DNA from: Osmia lignaria lignaria | Lineage: Eukaryota; Arthropoda; Insecta; Hymenoptera; Megachilidae | Reading direction: 5' to 3' | Assembly: GCF_051020975.1 (NCBI RefSeq) | Contig: NW_027478170.1 | Location: 2,790,001-2,854,000, forward strand | DNA: 64,000 nt | Part shown: piece by piece, positions 9,801-23,500 of the stretch | Layout: each line of letters starts with the position of its first letter | How positions within the stretch are numbered: the stretch's first letter is position 1 | Notes under the pieces: generated by a model | The model's database searches: none | Seen by the model: only the letters and a program-made list of their open reading frames with translations | What the model was told of the DNA's origin: nothing | Translations under genes and position numbers: made by a program

Positions 9801-11347
9801 TGTTCTTCCTCTGCACAGCTAAGCTGGAAGTGGCATTTGCAGCTCGCAATAGTGCAGAGTTATCTCAAAGAAAGGGGCCACGGTGTTTCTGTATCTCTAT
9901 TATGTTGGTGCGGCTTCGGAACTTTTAAATATCTTGATATATCTAGAGAACTACGCATCTGATCAAAAAATATCATAGAACATAAAGAGTAGGAAACTTA
10001 ATTCCCTACAAAAAAGGTCTCTTAACATTTTGCCATAGCTCGCTTCGTTTCCGAGATATTTGCAGATTTATCTCAAGGGAAGGGGCCTGACGGACATATT
10101 TCGAGATATTTCTTCTTCTTGTTGTTCTTCTTCTGCACAGCTAAGCTGGAAGCGGCATTTGCGGCTCGCACTAGTGCAGAGTTATCTCAAAGAAAGGGGC
10201 CACGGTGTTTCTGTATCTCTATTATGTTGGTGCGGCTTCGGAACTTTTAAATATCTCGATGTATCTCGAAAACTACGCTTCTGATCAAAAAATATCATAG
10301 AACATAAATTGTAGGAAACATAATTCTCTACAAAAAAGGTCTCTTAACATTTTGCCATAGCTCGCTTCGTTTCCGAGATATTTGCAGATATATCTCAAGG
10401 GAAGGGGCCTGACGGACATATTTCGAGATATTTCTTCTTTTTGTTGTTCTTCTTCTGCACAGCTAAGCTGGAAGTGGCATTTACAGCTCGCAATAGTGCA
10501 GAGTTATCTCAAAGAGAGGGGCCACGGTGTTTCTGTATCTCTATTATGTTGGTGCGGCTTCGGAACTTTTAAATATCTTGATATATCTCGAGAACTACGC
10601 ATCTGATCAAAAAATATCATAGAAGATAAAAAGTAGGAAACTTAATTCTCTACAAAAAAGGTCTCTTAACATTTTGCCATAGCTCGCTTCGTTTCCGAGA
10701 TATTTGCAGGTTTATCTCAAGGGAAGGGGCCTGACGGACATATTTCGAGATATTTCTTCTTCTTGTTGTTCTTCTTCTGCACAGCTAAGCTGGAAGTGGC
10801 ATTTGCGGCTCGCACTAGTGCAGAGTTATCTCAGAGAAAGCGGCCACGGTGTTTCTGTATCTCTATTATGTTGGTGCGGCTTCGGAACTTTTAAATATCT
10901 CGATATATCTCGAAAACTACGCTTCTGATCAAAAAATATCATAGAACATAAATTGTAGGAAACATAACTCTCTACAAAAAACGTCTCTTAACATTTTGCC
11001 ATAGCTCGCTTCGTTTCCGAGATATTTGCAGATTCAGCTCAAAGGAACTGGCCTGACGGACATATTTCGAGATATTTCTTCTTCTTGTTGTTCTTCTTCT
11101 GCACAGCTAAGCTGGAAGTGGCATTTGCAGCTCGCAATAGTGCAGAGTTATCTCAAAGAAAGGGGCCACGGTGTTTCTGTATCTCTATTATGTTGGTGCG
11201 GCTTCGGAACTTTTAAATATCTTGATATATCTCGAGAACTACGCATCTGATCAAAAAATATCATAGAACATAAAAAGTAGGAAACTTAATTCTCTACAAA
11301 AGAGGTCTCTTAACATTTTGCCATAGCTCTCTTCGTTTCCGAGATAT
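6199..11347 (+). repeat. 16-monomer higher-order block, first copy (5149 bp)
   Basis: This block of 15 full monomers and one 319-bp monomer is repeated immediately downstream at 11348-16496. Marks in order: the 3-bp deletion monomer, CATATACAGCGCGC, GGCTTTGGAAC with CTGACC, two CAGATC copies, an ACGCTCCTGATC end, CTAAGCTCGAAG, TTTAGAGATA, CTAAACTGGAACTGG, GGAAGGTGCC, TTCTTTTTG, GCAGGTTTATC with AAGCGGCC, then a B2 copy. Confidence 0.93.
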
Positions 11348-14300
11348 TTGCAGATTTATCTCAAGGGAAGGGGCCTGACGGACATATTTCGAGATATTGC
11401 TTCTTCTTGTTGTTCTTCTGCACAGCTAAGCTGGAAGTGGCATTTGCAGCTCGCAATAGTGCATAGTTATCTGAAAGAAAGGGGCCACGGTGTTTCTGTA
11501 TCTCTATTATGTTGGTGCGGCTTCGGAACTTTTAAATATCTTGATATATCTCGAGAACTACGCATCTAATCAAAAAATATCATAGAACATAAAAAGTAGG
11601 AAGCTTAATTCTCTACAAAAGAGGTCTCTTAACATTTTGCCATAGCTCTCTTCGTTTCCGAGATATTTGCAGATTTATCTCAAGGGAAGGGGCCTGACGG
11701 ACATATTTCGAGATATTTCTTCTTCTTGTTGTTCTTCTTCTGCACAGCTAAGCTGGAAGTGGCATATACAGCGCGCAATAGTGCAGAGTTATCTCAAAGA
11801 AAGGGGCCACGGTGTTTCTGTATCTCTATTATGTTGGTGCGGCTTCGGAACTTTTAAATATCTTGATATATCTCGAGAACTACGCATCTGATCAAAAAAT
11901 ATCATAGAACATAAAAAGTAGGAAGCTTAATTCTCTACAAAAGAGGTCTCTTAACATTTTGCCATAGCTCGCTTCGTTTCCGAGATATTTGCAGATATAT
12001 CTCAAGGGAAGGGGCCTGACGGACATATTTCGAGATATTTCTTCTTCTTGTTGTTCTTCTTCTGCACAGCTAAGCTGGAAGTGGCATTTGCGGCTCGCAC
12101 TAGTGCAGAGTTATCTCAAAGAAAGGGGCCACGGTGTTTCTGTATCTCTATTATGTTGGTGCGGCTTTGGAACTTTTAAATATCTCGATATATCTCGAAA
12201 ACTACGCTTCTGACCAAAAAATATCATAGAACATAAATTGTACGAAACATAATTCTCTACAAAAAAGGTCTCTTAACATTTTGCCATAGCTCGCTTCGTT
12301 TCCGAGATATTTGCAGATATATCTCAAGGGAAGGGGCCTGACGGACATATTTCGAGATATTTCTTCTTCTTGTTGTTCTTCTTCTGCACAGCTAAGCTGG
12401 AAGTGGCATTTACAGCTCGCAATAGTGCAGAGTTATCTCAAAGAAAGGGGCCACGGTGTTTCTGTATCTCTATTATGTTGGTGCGGCTTCGGAACTTTTA
12501 AATATCTTGATATATCTCGAGAACTACGCATCAGATCAAAAAATATCATAGAACATAAAAAGTAGGAAACTTAATTCTCTACACAAAAGGTCTCTTAACA
12601 TTTTGCCATAACTCTCTTCGTTTCCGAGATATTTGCAGATTTATCTCAAGGGAAGGGGCCTGACGGACATATTTCGAGATATTTCTTCTTCTTGTTGTTC
12701 TTCTTCTGCACAGCTAAGCTGGAAGTGGCATTTACAGCTCGCAATACTGCAGAGTTATCTCAAAGAAAGGGGCCACGGTGTTTCTGTATCCCTATTATGT
12801 TGGTGCGGCTTCGGAACTTTTAAATATCTCGATATATCTCGAAAACTACGCTTCTGATCAAAAAATATCATAGAACATAAATTGTAGGAAACATAATTCT
12901 CTACAAAAAACGTCTCTTAACATTTTGCCATAGCTCGCTTCGTTTCCGAGATATTTGCAGATTCAGCTCAAAGGAACTGGCCTGACGGACATATTTCGAG
13001 ATATTTCTTCTTCTTGTTGTTCTTCCTCTGCACAGCTAAGCTGGAAGTGGCATTTGCAGCTCGCAATAGTGCAGAGTTATCTCAAAGAAAGGGGCCACGG
13101 TGTTTCTGTATCTCTATTATGTTGGTGCGGCTTCGGAACTTTTAAATATCTTGATATATCTCGAGAACTACGCATCAGATCAAAAAATATCATAGAACAT
13201 AAAAAGTAGGAAACTTAATTCTCTACAAAAAAGGTCTCTTAACATTTTGCCATAGCTCGCTTCGTTTCCGAGATATTTGCAGATTTATCTCAAGGGAAGG
13301 GGCCTGACGGACATATTTCGAGATATTTCTTCTTCTTGTTGTTCTTCTTCTGCACAGCTAAGCTGGAAGTGGCATTTGCGGCTCGCACTAGTGCAGAGTT
13401 ATCTCAAAGAAAGGGGCCACGGTGTTTCTGTATCTCTATTATGTTGGTGCGGCTTCGGAACTTTTAAATATCTCGATGTATCTCGAAAACTACGCTCCTG
13501 ATCAAAAAATATCATAGAACATAAATTGTAGGAAACATAATTCTCTACAAAAAAGGTCTCTTAACATTTTGCCATAGCTCGCTTCGTTTCCGAGATATTT
13601 GCAGATATATCTCAAGGGAAGGGGCCTGACGGACATATTTCGAGATATTTCTTCTTCTTGTTGTTCTTCTTCTGCACAGCTAAGCTCGAAGTGGCATTTA
13701 CAGCTCGCAATAGTGCCGAGTTATCTCAAAGAAAGGGGCCACGGTGTTTCTGTATCTCTATTATGTTGGTGCGGCTTCGGAACTTTTAAATATCTTGATA
13801 TATCTCGAGAACTACGCATCTGATCAAAAAATATCATAGAACATAAAAAGTAGGAAACTTAATTCTCTACAAAAAAGGTCTCTTAACATTTTGCCATAGC
13901 TCGCTTCGTTTCCGAGATATTTGCAGATTTATCTCAAGGGAAGGGGCCTGACGGACATATTTAGAGATATTTCTTCTTCTTGTTGTTCTTCCTCTGCACA
14001 GCTAAGCTGGAAGTGGCATTTGCAGCTCGCAATAGTGCAGAGTTATCTCAAAGAAAGGGGCCACGGTGTTTCCGTATCTCTATTATGTTGGTGCGGCTTC
14101 GGAACTTTTAAATATCTTGATATATCTCGAGAACTACGCATCTGATCAAAAAATATCATAGAACATAAAAAGTAGGAAACGTAATTCTCTACAAAAAAGG
14201 TCTCTTAACATTTTGCCATAGCTCGCTTCGTTTCCGAGATATTTGCAGATTTATCTCAAGGGAAGGGGCCTAACGGACATATTTCGAGATATTTCTTCTT

Positions 14301-16496
14301 CTTGTTGTTCATCTTCTGCACAGCTAAACTGGAACTGGCATTTCCAGCTCGCAATAGTGCAGAGTTATCTCAAAGAAAGGGGCCACGGTGTTTCTGTATC
14401 TCTATTGTGTTGGTGCGGCTTCGGAACTTTTAAATATCTTGATATATCTCGAGAACTACGCATCTGATCAAAAAATATCATAGAACATAAAAAGTAGGAA
14501 ACTTAATTCTCTACAAAAAAGGTCTCTTAACATTTTGCCATAGCTCGCTTCGTTTCCGAGATATTTGCAGATTTATCTCAAGGGAAGGTGCCTGACGGAC
14601 ATATTTCGAGATATTTCTTCTTCTTGTTGTTCTTCTTCTGCACAGCTAAGCTGGAAGTGGCATTTGCGGCTCGCACTAGTGCAGAGTTATCTCAAAGAAA
14701 GGGGCCACGGTGTTTCTGTATCCCTATTATGTTGGTGCGGCTTCGGAACTTTTAAATATCTCGATATATCTCGAAAACTACGCTTCTGATCAAAAAATAT
14801 CATAGAACATAAATTGTAGGAAACATAATTCTCTATAAAAAACGTCTCTTAACATTTTGCCATAGCTCGCTTCGTTTCCGAGATATTTGCAGATTCAGCT
14901 CAAAGGAACTGGCCTGACGGACATATTTCGAGATATTTCTTCTTCTTGTTGTTCTTCCTCTGCACAGCTAAGCTGGAAGTGGCATTTGCAGCTCGCAATA
15001 GTGCAGAGTTATCTCAAAGAAAGGGGCCACGGTGTTTCTGTATCTCTATTATGTTGGTGCGGCTTCGGAACTTTTAAATATCTTGATATATCTAGAGAAC
15101 TACGCATCTGATCAAAAAATATCATAGAACATAAAGAGTAGGAAACTTAATTCCCTACAAAAAAGGTCTCTTAACATTTTGCCATAGCTCGCTTCGTTTC
15201 CGAGATATTTGCAGATTTATCTCAAGGGAAGGGGCCTGACGGACATATTTCGAGATATTTCTTCTTCTTGTTGTTCTTCTTCTGCACAGCTAAGCTGGAA
15301 GTGGCATTTGCGGCTCGCACTAGTGCAGAGTTATCTCAAAGAAAGGGGCCACGGTGTTTCTGTATCTCTATTATGTTGGTGCGGCTTCGGAACTTTTAAA
15401 TATCTCGATGTATCTCGAAAACTACGCTTCTGATCAAAAAATATCATAGAACATAAATTGTAGGAAACATAATTCTCTACAAAAAAGGTCTCTTAACATT
15501 TTGCCATAGCTCGCTTCGTTTCCGAGATATTTGCAGATATATCTCAAGGGAAGGGGCCTGACGGACATATTTCGAGATATTTCTTCTTTTTGTTGTTCTT
15601 CTTCTGCACAGCTAAGCTGGAAGTGGCATTTACAGCTCGCAATAGTGCAGAGTTATCTCAAAGAGAGGGGCCACGGTGTTTCTGTATCTCTATTATGTTG
15701 GTGCGGCTTCGGAACTTTTAAATATCTTGATATATCTCGAGAACTACGCATCTGATCAAAAAATATCATAGAAGATAAAAAGTAGGAAACTTAATTCTCT
15801 ACAAAAAAGGTCTCTTAACATTTTGCCATAGCTCGCTTCGTTTCCGAGATATTTGCAGGTTTATCTCAAGGGAAGGGGCCTGACGGACATATTTCGAGAT
15901 ATTTCTTCTTCTTGTTGTTCTTCTTCTGCACAGCTAAGCTGGAAGTGGCATTTGCGGCTCGCACTAGTGCAGAGTTATCTCAGAGAAAGCGGCCACGGTG
16001 TTTCTGTATCTCTATTATGTTGGTGCGGCTGCGGAACTTTTAAATATCTCGATATATCTCGAAAACTACGCTTCTGATCAAAAAATATCATAGAACATAA
16101 ATTGTAGGAAACATAACTCTCTACAAAAAACGTCTCTTAACATTTTGCCATAGCTCGCTTCGTTTCCGAGATATTTGCAGATTCAGCTCAAAGGAACTGG
16201 CCTGACGGACATATTTCGAGATATTTCTTCTTCTTGTTGTTCTTCTTCTGCACAGCTAAGCTGGAAGTGGCATTTGCAGCTCGCAATAGTGCAGAGTTAT
16301 CTCAAAGAAAGGGGCCACGGTGTTTCTGTATCTCTATTATGTTGGTGCGGCTTCGGAACTTTTAAATATCTTGATATATCTCGAGAACTACGCATCTGAT
16401 CAAAAAATATCATAGAACATAAAAAGTAGGAAACTTAATTCTCTACAAAAGAGGTCTCTTAACATTTTGCCATAGCTCGCTTCGTTTCCGAGATAT
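11348..16496 (+). repeat. 16-monomer higher-order block, second copy (5149 bp)
   Basis: This matches 6199-11347 marker for marker at an offset of 5149. I found only three differences by eye: GTTCATC here (14309) versus GTTCTTC; GAAGTGG here versus GAAGCGG at 10152; and GGCTGCGG here (16028) versus GGCTTCGG. The left junction is chimeric: the linker at 11291-11306 has CAAAAGAGGTC, like the linker before 16497, and is followed by GCTCTCTTCG, like the one before 6199. Confidence 0.93.
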
Positions 16497-16818
16497 TTGC
16501 AGATTTATCTCACGGGAAGGGGCCTAACGGACATATTTCGAGATATTTCTTCTTCTTGTTGTTCTTCTTCTGCACAGCTAAGCTGGAAGTGGCATTTGCA
16601 GCTCGCAATAGTGCAGAGTTACCTCAAAGAAAGGGGCCACGGTGTTTCTGTATCTCTATTATGTTGGTGCGGCTTCGGAACTTTTAAATATCTTGATATA
16701 TCTCGAGAACTACGCATCTGATCAGAAAATATCATGGAAGATAAAAAGTAGGAAACTTAATTCTCTACAAAAAAGGTCTCTTAACATTTTGCCATAGCTC
16801 GCTTCGTTTCCGAGATAT

Positions 16819-17140
16819 TTGCAGATTTATCTCAAGGGAAGGGGCCTGACGGACATATTTCGAGATATTTCTTCTTCTTGTTGTTCTTCCTCTGCACAGC
16901 TAAGCTGGAAGTGGCATTTGCAGCTCGCAATAGTGCAGAGTTATCTCAATGAAAGGGGCCACGGTGTTTCTGTATCTCTATTATGTTGGTGCGGCTTCGG
17001 AACTTTTAAATATCTTGATATATCTCGAGAACTACGCATCAGATCAAAAAATATCATAGAACATAAAAAGTAGGAAACTTAATTCTCTACAAAAAAGGTC
17101 TCTTAACATTTTGCCATAGCTCGCTTCGTTTCCGAGATAT
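16819..17140 (+). repeat. Chimeric junction monomer
   Basis: The left linker has ATCAGAAAATATCATGGAAG and the body is B0-like with a private CTCAATGAAAG. The right end has ACGCATCAGATC, the mark of the copy at 12955. It therefore joins the end of one 16-monomer block to the middle of another while keeping the 322-bp phase. Confidence 0.7.
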
Positions 17141-20100
17141 TTGCAGATTTATCTCAAGGGAAGGGGCCTGACGGACATATTTCGAGATATTTCTTCTTCT
17201 TGTTGTTCTTCTTCTGCACAGCTAAGCTGGAAGTGGCATTTGCGGCTCGCACTAGTGCAGAGTTATCTCAAAGAAAGGGGCCACGGTGTTTCTGTATCTC
17301 TATTATGTTGGTGCGGCTTCGGAACTTTTAAATATCTCGATGTATCTCGAAAACTACGCTTCTGATCAAAAAATATCATAGAACACAAATTGTAGGAAAC
17401 ATAATTCTCTACAAAAAAGGTCTCTTAACATTTTGCCATAGCTCGCTTCGTTTCCGAGATATTTGCAGATATATCTCAAGGGAAGGGGCCTGACGGACAT
17501 ATTTCGAGATATTTCTTCTTCTTGTTGTTCTTCTTCTGCACAGCTAAGCTCGAAGTGGCATTTACAGCTCGCAATAGTGCCGAGTTATCTCAAAGAAAGG
17601 GGCCACGGTGTTTCTGTATCTCTATTATGTTGGTGCGGCTTCGGAACTTTTAAATATCTTGATATATCTCGAGAACTACGCATCTGATCAAAAAATATCA
17701 TAGAACATAAAAAGTAGGAAACTTAATTCTCTACAAAAAAGGTCTCTTAACATTTTGCCATAGCTCGCTTCGTTTCCGAGATATTTGCAGATTTATCTCA
17801 AGGGAAGGGGCCTGACGGACATATTTAGAGATATTTCTTCTTCTTGTTGTTCTTCCTCTGCACAGCTAAGCTGGAAGTGGCATTTGCAGCTCGCAATAGT
17901 GCAGAGTTATCTCAAAGAAAGGGGCCACGGTGTTTCCGTATCTCTATTATGTTGGTGCGGCTTCGGAACTTTTAAATATCTTGATATATCTCGAGAACTA
18001 CGCATCTCATCAAAAAATATCATAGAACATAAAAAGTAGGAAACGTAATTCTCTACAAAAAAGGTCTCTTAACATTTTGCCATAGCTCGCTTCGTTTCCG
18101 AGATATTTGCAGATTTATCTCAAGGGAAGGGGCCTAACGGACATATTTCGAGATATTTCTTCTTCTTGTTGTTCTTCTTCTGCACAGCTAAACTGGAACT
18201 GGCATTTCCAGCTCGCAATAGTGCAGAGTTATCTCAAAGAAAGGGGCCACGGTGTTTCTGTATCTCTATTGTGTTGGTGCGGCTTCGGAACTTTTAAATA
18301 TCTTGATATATCTCGAGAACTACGCATCTGATCAAAAAATATCATAGAACATAAAAAGTAGGAAACTTAATTCTCTACAAAAAAGGTCTCTTAACATTTT
18401 GCCATAGCTCGCTTCGTTTCCGAGATATTTGCAGATTTATCTCAAGGGAAGGTGCCTGACGGACATATTTCGAGATATTTCTTCTTCTTGTTGTTCTTCT
18501 TCTGCACAGCTAAGCTGGAAGTGGCATTTGCGGCTCGCACTAGTGCAGAGTTATCTCAAAGGAAGGGGCCACGGTGTTTCTGTATCCCTATTATGTTGGT
18601 GCGGCTTCGGAACTTTTAAATATCTCGATATATCTCGAAAACTACGCTTCTGATCAAAAAATATCATAGAACATAAATTGTAGGAAACATAATTCTCTAT
18701 AAAAAACGTCTCTTAACATTTTGCCATAGCTCGCTTCGTTTCCGAGATATTTGCAGATTCAGCTCAAAGGAACTGGCCTGACGGACATATTTCGAGATAT
18801 TTCTTCTTCTTGTTGTTCTTCCTCTGCACAGCTAAGCTGGAAGTGGCATTTGCAGCTCGCAATAGTGCAGAGTTATCTCAAAGAAAGGGGCCACGGTGTT
18901 TCTGTATCTCTATTATGTTGGTGCGGCTTCGGAACTTTTAAATATCTTGATATATCTAGAGAACTACGCATCTGATCAAAAAATATCATAGAACATAAAG
19001 AGTAGGAAACTTAATTCCCTACAAAAAAGGTCTCTTAACATTTTGCCATAGCTCGCTTCGTTTCCGAGATATTTGCAGATTTATCTCAAGGGAAGGGGCC
19101 TGACGGACATATTTCGAGATATTTCTTCTTCTTGTTGTTCTTCTTCTGCACAGCTAAGCTGGAAGTGGCATTTGCGGCTCGCACTAGTGCAGAGTTATCT
19201 CAAAGAAAGGGGCCACGGTGTTTCTGTATCTCTATTATGTTGGTGCGGCTTCGGAACTTTTAAATATCTCGATGTATCTCGAAAACTACGCTTCTGATCA
19301 AAAAATATCATAGAACATAAATTGTAGGAAACATAATTCTCTACAAAAAAGGTCTCTTAACATTTTGCCATAGCTCGCTTCGTTTCCGAGATATTTGCAG
19401 ATATATCTCAAGGGAAGGGGCCTGACGGACATATTTCGAGATATTTCTTCTTTTTGTTGTTCTTCTTCTGCACAGCTAAGCTGGAAGTGGCATTTACAGC
19501 TCGCAATAGTGCAGAGTTATCTCAAAGAGAGGGGCCACGGTGTTTCTGTATCTCTATTATGTTGGTGCGGCTTCGGAACTTTTAAATATCTTGATATATC
19601 TCGAGAACTACGCATCTGATCAAAAAATATCATAGAAGATAAAAAGTAGGAAACTTAATTCTCTACAAAAAAGGTCTCTTAACATTTTGCCATAGCTCGC
19701 TTCGTTTCCGAGATATTTGCAGGTTTATCTCAAGGGAAGGGGCCTGACGGACATATTTCGAGATATTTCTTCTTCTTGTTGTTCTTCTTCTGCACAGCTA
19801 AGCTGGAAGTGGCATTTGCGGCTCGCACTAGTGCAGAGTTATCTCAAAGAAAGCGGCCACGGTGTTTCTGTATCTCTATTATGTTGGTGCGGCTTCGGAA
19901 CTTTTAAATATCTCGATATATCTCGAAAACTACGCTTCTGATCAAAAAATATCATAGAACATAAATTGTAGGAAACATAACTCTCTACAAAAAACGTCTC
20001 TTAACATTTTGCCATAGCTCGCTTCGTTTCCGAGATATTTGCAGATTCAGCTCAAAGGAACTGGCCTGACGGACATATTTCGAGATATTTCTTCTTCTTG

Positions 20101-20585
20101 TTGTTCTTCTTCTGCACAGCTAAGCTGGAAGTGGCATTTGCAGCTCGCAATAGTGCAGAGTTATCTCAAAGAAAGGGGCCACGGTGTTTCTGTATCTCTA
20201 TTATGTTGGTGCGGCTTCGGAACTTTTAAATATCTTGATATATCTCGAGAACTACGCATCTGATCAAAAAATATCATAGAACATAAAAAGTAGGAAACTT
20301 AATTCTCTACAAAAGAGGTCTCTTAACATTTTGCCATAGCTCGCTTCGTTTCCGAGATATTTGCAGATTTATCTCACGGGAAGGGGCCTAACGGACATAT
20401 TTCGAGATATTTCTTCTTCTTGTTGTTCTTCTTCTGCACAGCTAAGCTGGAAGTGGCATTTGCAGCTCGCAATAGTGCAGAGTTACCTCAAAGAAAGGGG
20501 CCACGGTGTTTCTGTATCTCTATTATGTTGGTGCGGCTTCGGAACTTTTAAATATCTTGATATATCTCGAGAACTACGCATCTGA
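17141..20585 (+). repeat. Third copy of the 10-monomer core, offset 3864 bp
   Basis: From 17141 the marker order CTAAGCTCGAAG, TTTAGAGATA, CTAAACTGGAACTGG, GGAAGGTGCC, TTCTTTTTG, GCAGGTTTATC, B2, then TCTCACGGGAAG repeats 13277-16721 at a 12-monomer offset, and most of it also repeats 8128-11347. Private changes such as AACACAAATTG (near 17384) and CATCTCATC (near 18005) show it has started to diverge. The monomer at 16819 is a chimera that bridges the junction. Confidence 0.9.
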
Positions 20586-23500
20586 TCAAAAAATATCATA
20601 GAACATAAAAAGTAGGAAACTTAATTCTGTACAAAAAAGGTCTCCGAACATTTTGCCATAGCTCGCTTCGTTTCCGAGATATTTGCAGATTTATCTCAAG
20701 GGAAGGGGCCTGACGGACATATTTCGAGATATTTCTTCTTCTTGTTGTTCTTCTTCTGCACAGCTAAGCTGGAAGTGGCATTTGCGGCTCGCACTAGTGC
20801 AGAGTTATCTCAAAGAAAGGGGCCACGGTGTTTCATTATCTCTATTATGTTGGTGCGGCTTCGGAACTTTTAAATATCTCGATGTATCTCGAAAACTACG
20901 CTTCTGATCAAAAAATATCATAGAACATAAAAAGTAGGAAACTTAATTCTCTACAAAAAAGGTCTCTTAACATTTTGCCATAGCTCGCTTCGTTTCCGAG
21001 ATATTTGCAGATTTATCTCAAGGGAAGGGGCCTGACGGACATATTTCGAGATATTTCTTCTTCTTGTTGTTCTTCTTCTGCACAGCTAAGCTGGAAGTGG
21101 CATTTGCGGCTCGCACTAGTGCAGAGTTATCTCAAAGAAAGGGGCCACGGTGTTTCTGTATCCCTATTATGTTGGTGCGGCTTCGGAACTTTTAAATATC
21201 TCGATATATCTCGAAAATTACGCTTCTGATCAAAAAATATCATAGAACATAAATTGTAGGAAACATAATTCTCTATAAAAAACGTCTCTTAACATTTTGC
21301 CATAGCTCGCTTCGTTTCCGAGATATTTGCAGATATATCTCAAGGGAAGGGGCCTGACGGACATATTTCGAGATATTTCTTCTTCTTGTTGTTCTTCTTC
21401 TGCACAGCTAAGCTGGAAGTGGCATTTACAGCTCGCAATAGTGCAGAGTTATCTCAAAGAAAGGGGCCACGGTGTTTCTGTATCTCTATTATGTTGGTGC
21501 GGCTTCGGAACTTTTAAATATCTTGATATATCTCGAGAACTACGCATCTGATCAAAAAATATCATAGAACATAAAAAGTTGGAAACTTAATTCTCTACAA
21601 AAAAGGTCTCTTAACATTTTGCCATAGCTCGCTTCGTTTCCGAGATATTTGCAGATTTATATCAAGGGAAGGGGCCTGACGGACATATTTCGAGATATTT
21701 CTTCTTCTTGTTGTTCTTCTTCTGCACAGCTAAGCTGGAAGTGGCATTTGCGGCTCGCACTAGTGCAGAGTTATCTCAAAGAAAGGGGCCACGGTGTTTC
21801 TGTATCCCTATTATGTTGGTGCGGCTTCGGAACTTTTAAATATCTCGATATATCTCGAAAACTACGCTTCTGATCAAAAAATATCATAGAACATAAATTG
21901 TAGGAAACATAATTCTCTATAAAAAACGTTTCTTAACATTTTGCCATAGCTCGCTTCGTTTCCGAGATATTTGCAGATTTATCTCAAGGGAAGGGGCCTG
22001 ACGGACATATTTCGAGATATTTCTTCTTCTTGTTGTTCTTCTTCTGCACAGCTAAGCTGGAAGTGGCATTTGTGGCTCGCACTAGTGCAGAGTTATCTCA
22101 AAGAAAGGGGCCACGGTGTTTCTGTATCTCTATTATGTTGGTGCGGCTTCGGAACTTTTAAATATCTCGATGTATCTCGAAAACTACGCTTCTGATCAAA
22201 AAATATCATAGAACATAAATTGTAGGAAACATAATTCTCTACAAAAAAGGTCTCTTAACATTTTGCCATAGCTCGCTTCGTTTCCGAGATATTTGCAGAT
22301 ATATCTCAAGGGAAGGGGCCTGACGGACATATTTCGAGATATTTCTTCTTCTTGTTGTTCTTCTTCTGCACAGCTAAGCTGGAAGTGGCATTTACAGCTC
22401 GCAATAGTGCAGAGTTATCTCAAAGAAAGGGGCCACGGTGTTTCTGTATCTCTATTATGTTGGTGCGGCTTCGGAACTTTTAAATATCTTGATATATCTC
22501 GAGAACTACGCATCTGATCAAAAAATATCATAGAACATAAAAAGTTGGAAACTTAATTCTCTACAAAAAAGGTCTCTTAACATTTTGCCATAGCTCGCTT
22601 CGTTTCCGAGATATTTGCAGATTTATATCAAGGGAAGGGGCCTGACGGACATATTTCGAGATATTTCTTCTTCTTGTTGTTCTTCTTCTGCACAGCTAAG
22701 CTGGAAGTGGCATTTGCGGCTCGCACTAGTGCAGAGTTATCTCAAAGAAAGGGGCCACGGTGTTTCTGTATCTCTATTATGTTGGTGCGGCTTCGGAACT
22801 TTTAAATATCTTGATATATCTCGAGAACTACGCATCTGATCAAAAAATATCATAGAAGATAAAAAGTAGGAAACTTAATTCTCTACAAAAAAGGTCTCTT
22901 AACATTTTGCCATAGCTCGCTTCGTTTCCGAGATATTTGCAGGTTTATCTCAAGGGAAGGGGCCTGACGGACATATTTCGAGATATTTCTTCTTCTTGTT
23001 GTTCTTCTTCTGCACAGCTAAGCTGGAAGTGGCATTTGCGGCTCGCACTAGTGCAGAGTTATCTCAAAGAAAGCGGCCACGGTGTTTCTGTATCTCTATT
23101 ATGTTGGTGCGGCTTCGGAACTTTTAAATATCTCGATATATCTCGAAAACTACGCTTCTGATCAAAAAATATCATAGAACATAAATTGTAGGAAACATAA
23201 CTCTCTACAAAAAACGTCTCTTAACATTTTGCCATAGCTCGCTTCGTTTCCGAGATATTTGCAGATTCAGCTCAAAGGAACTGGCCTGACGGACATATTT
23301 CGAGATATTTCTTCTTCTTGTTGTTCTTCTTCTGCACAGCTAAGCTGGAAGTGGCATTTGCAGCTCGCAATAGTGCAGAGTTATCTCAAAGAAAGGGGCC
23401 ACGGTGTTTCTGTATCTCTATTATGTTGGTGCGGCTTCGGAACTTTTAAATATCTTGATATATCTCGAGAACTACGCATCTGATCAAAAAATATCATAGA

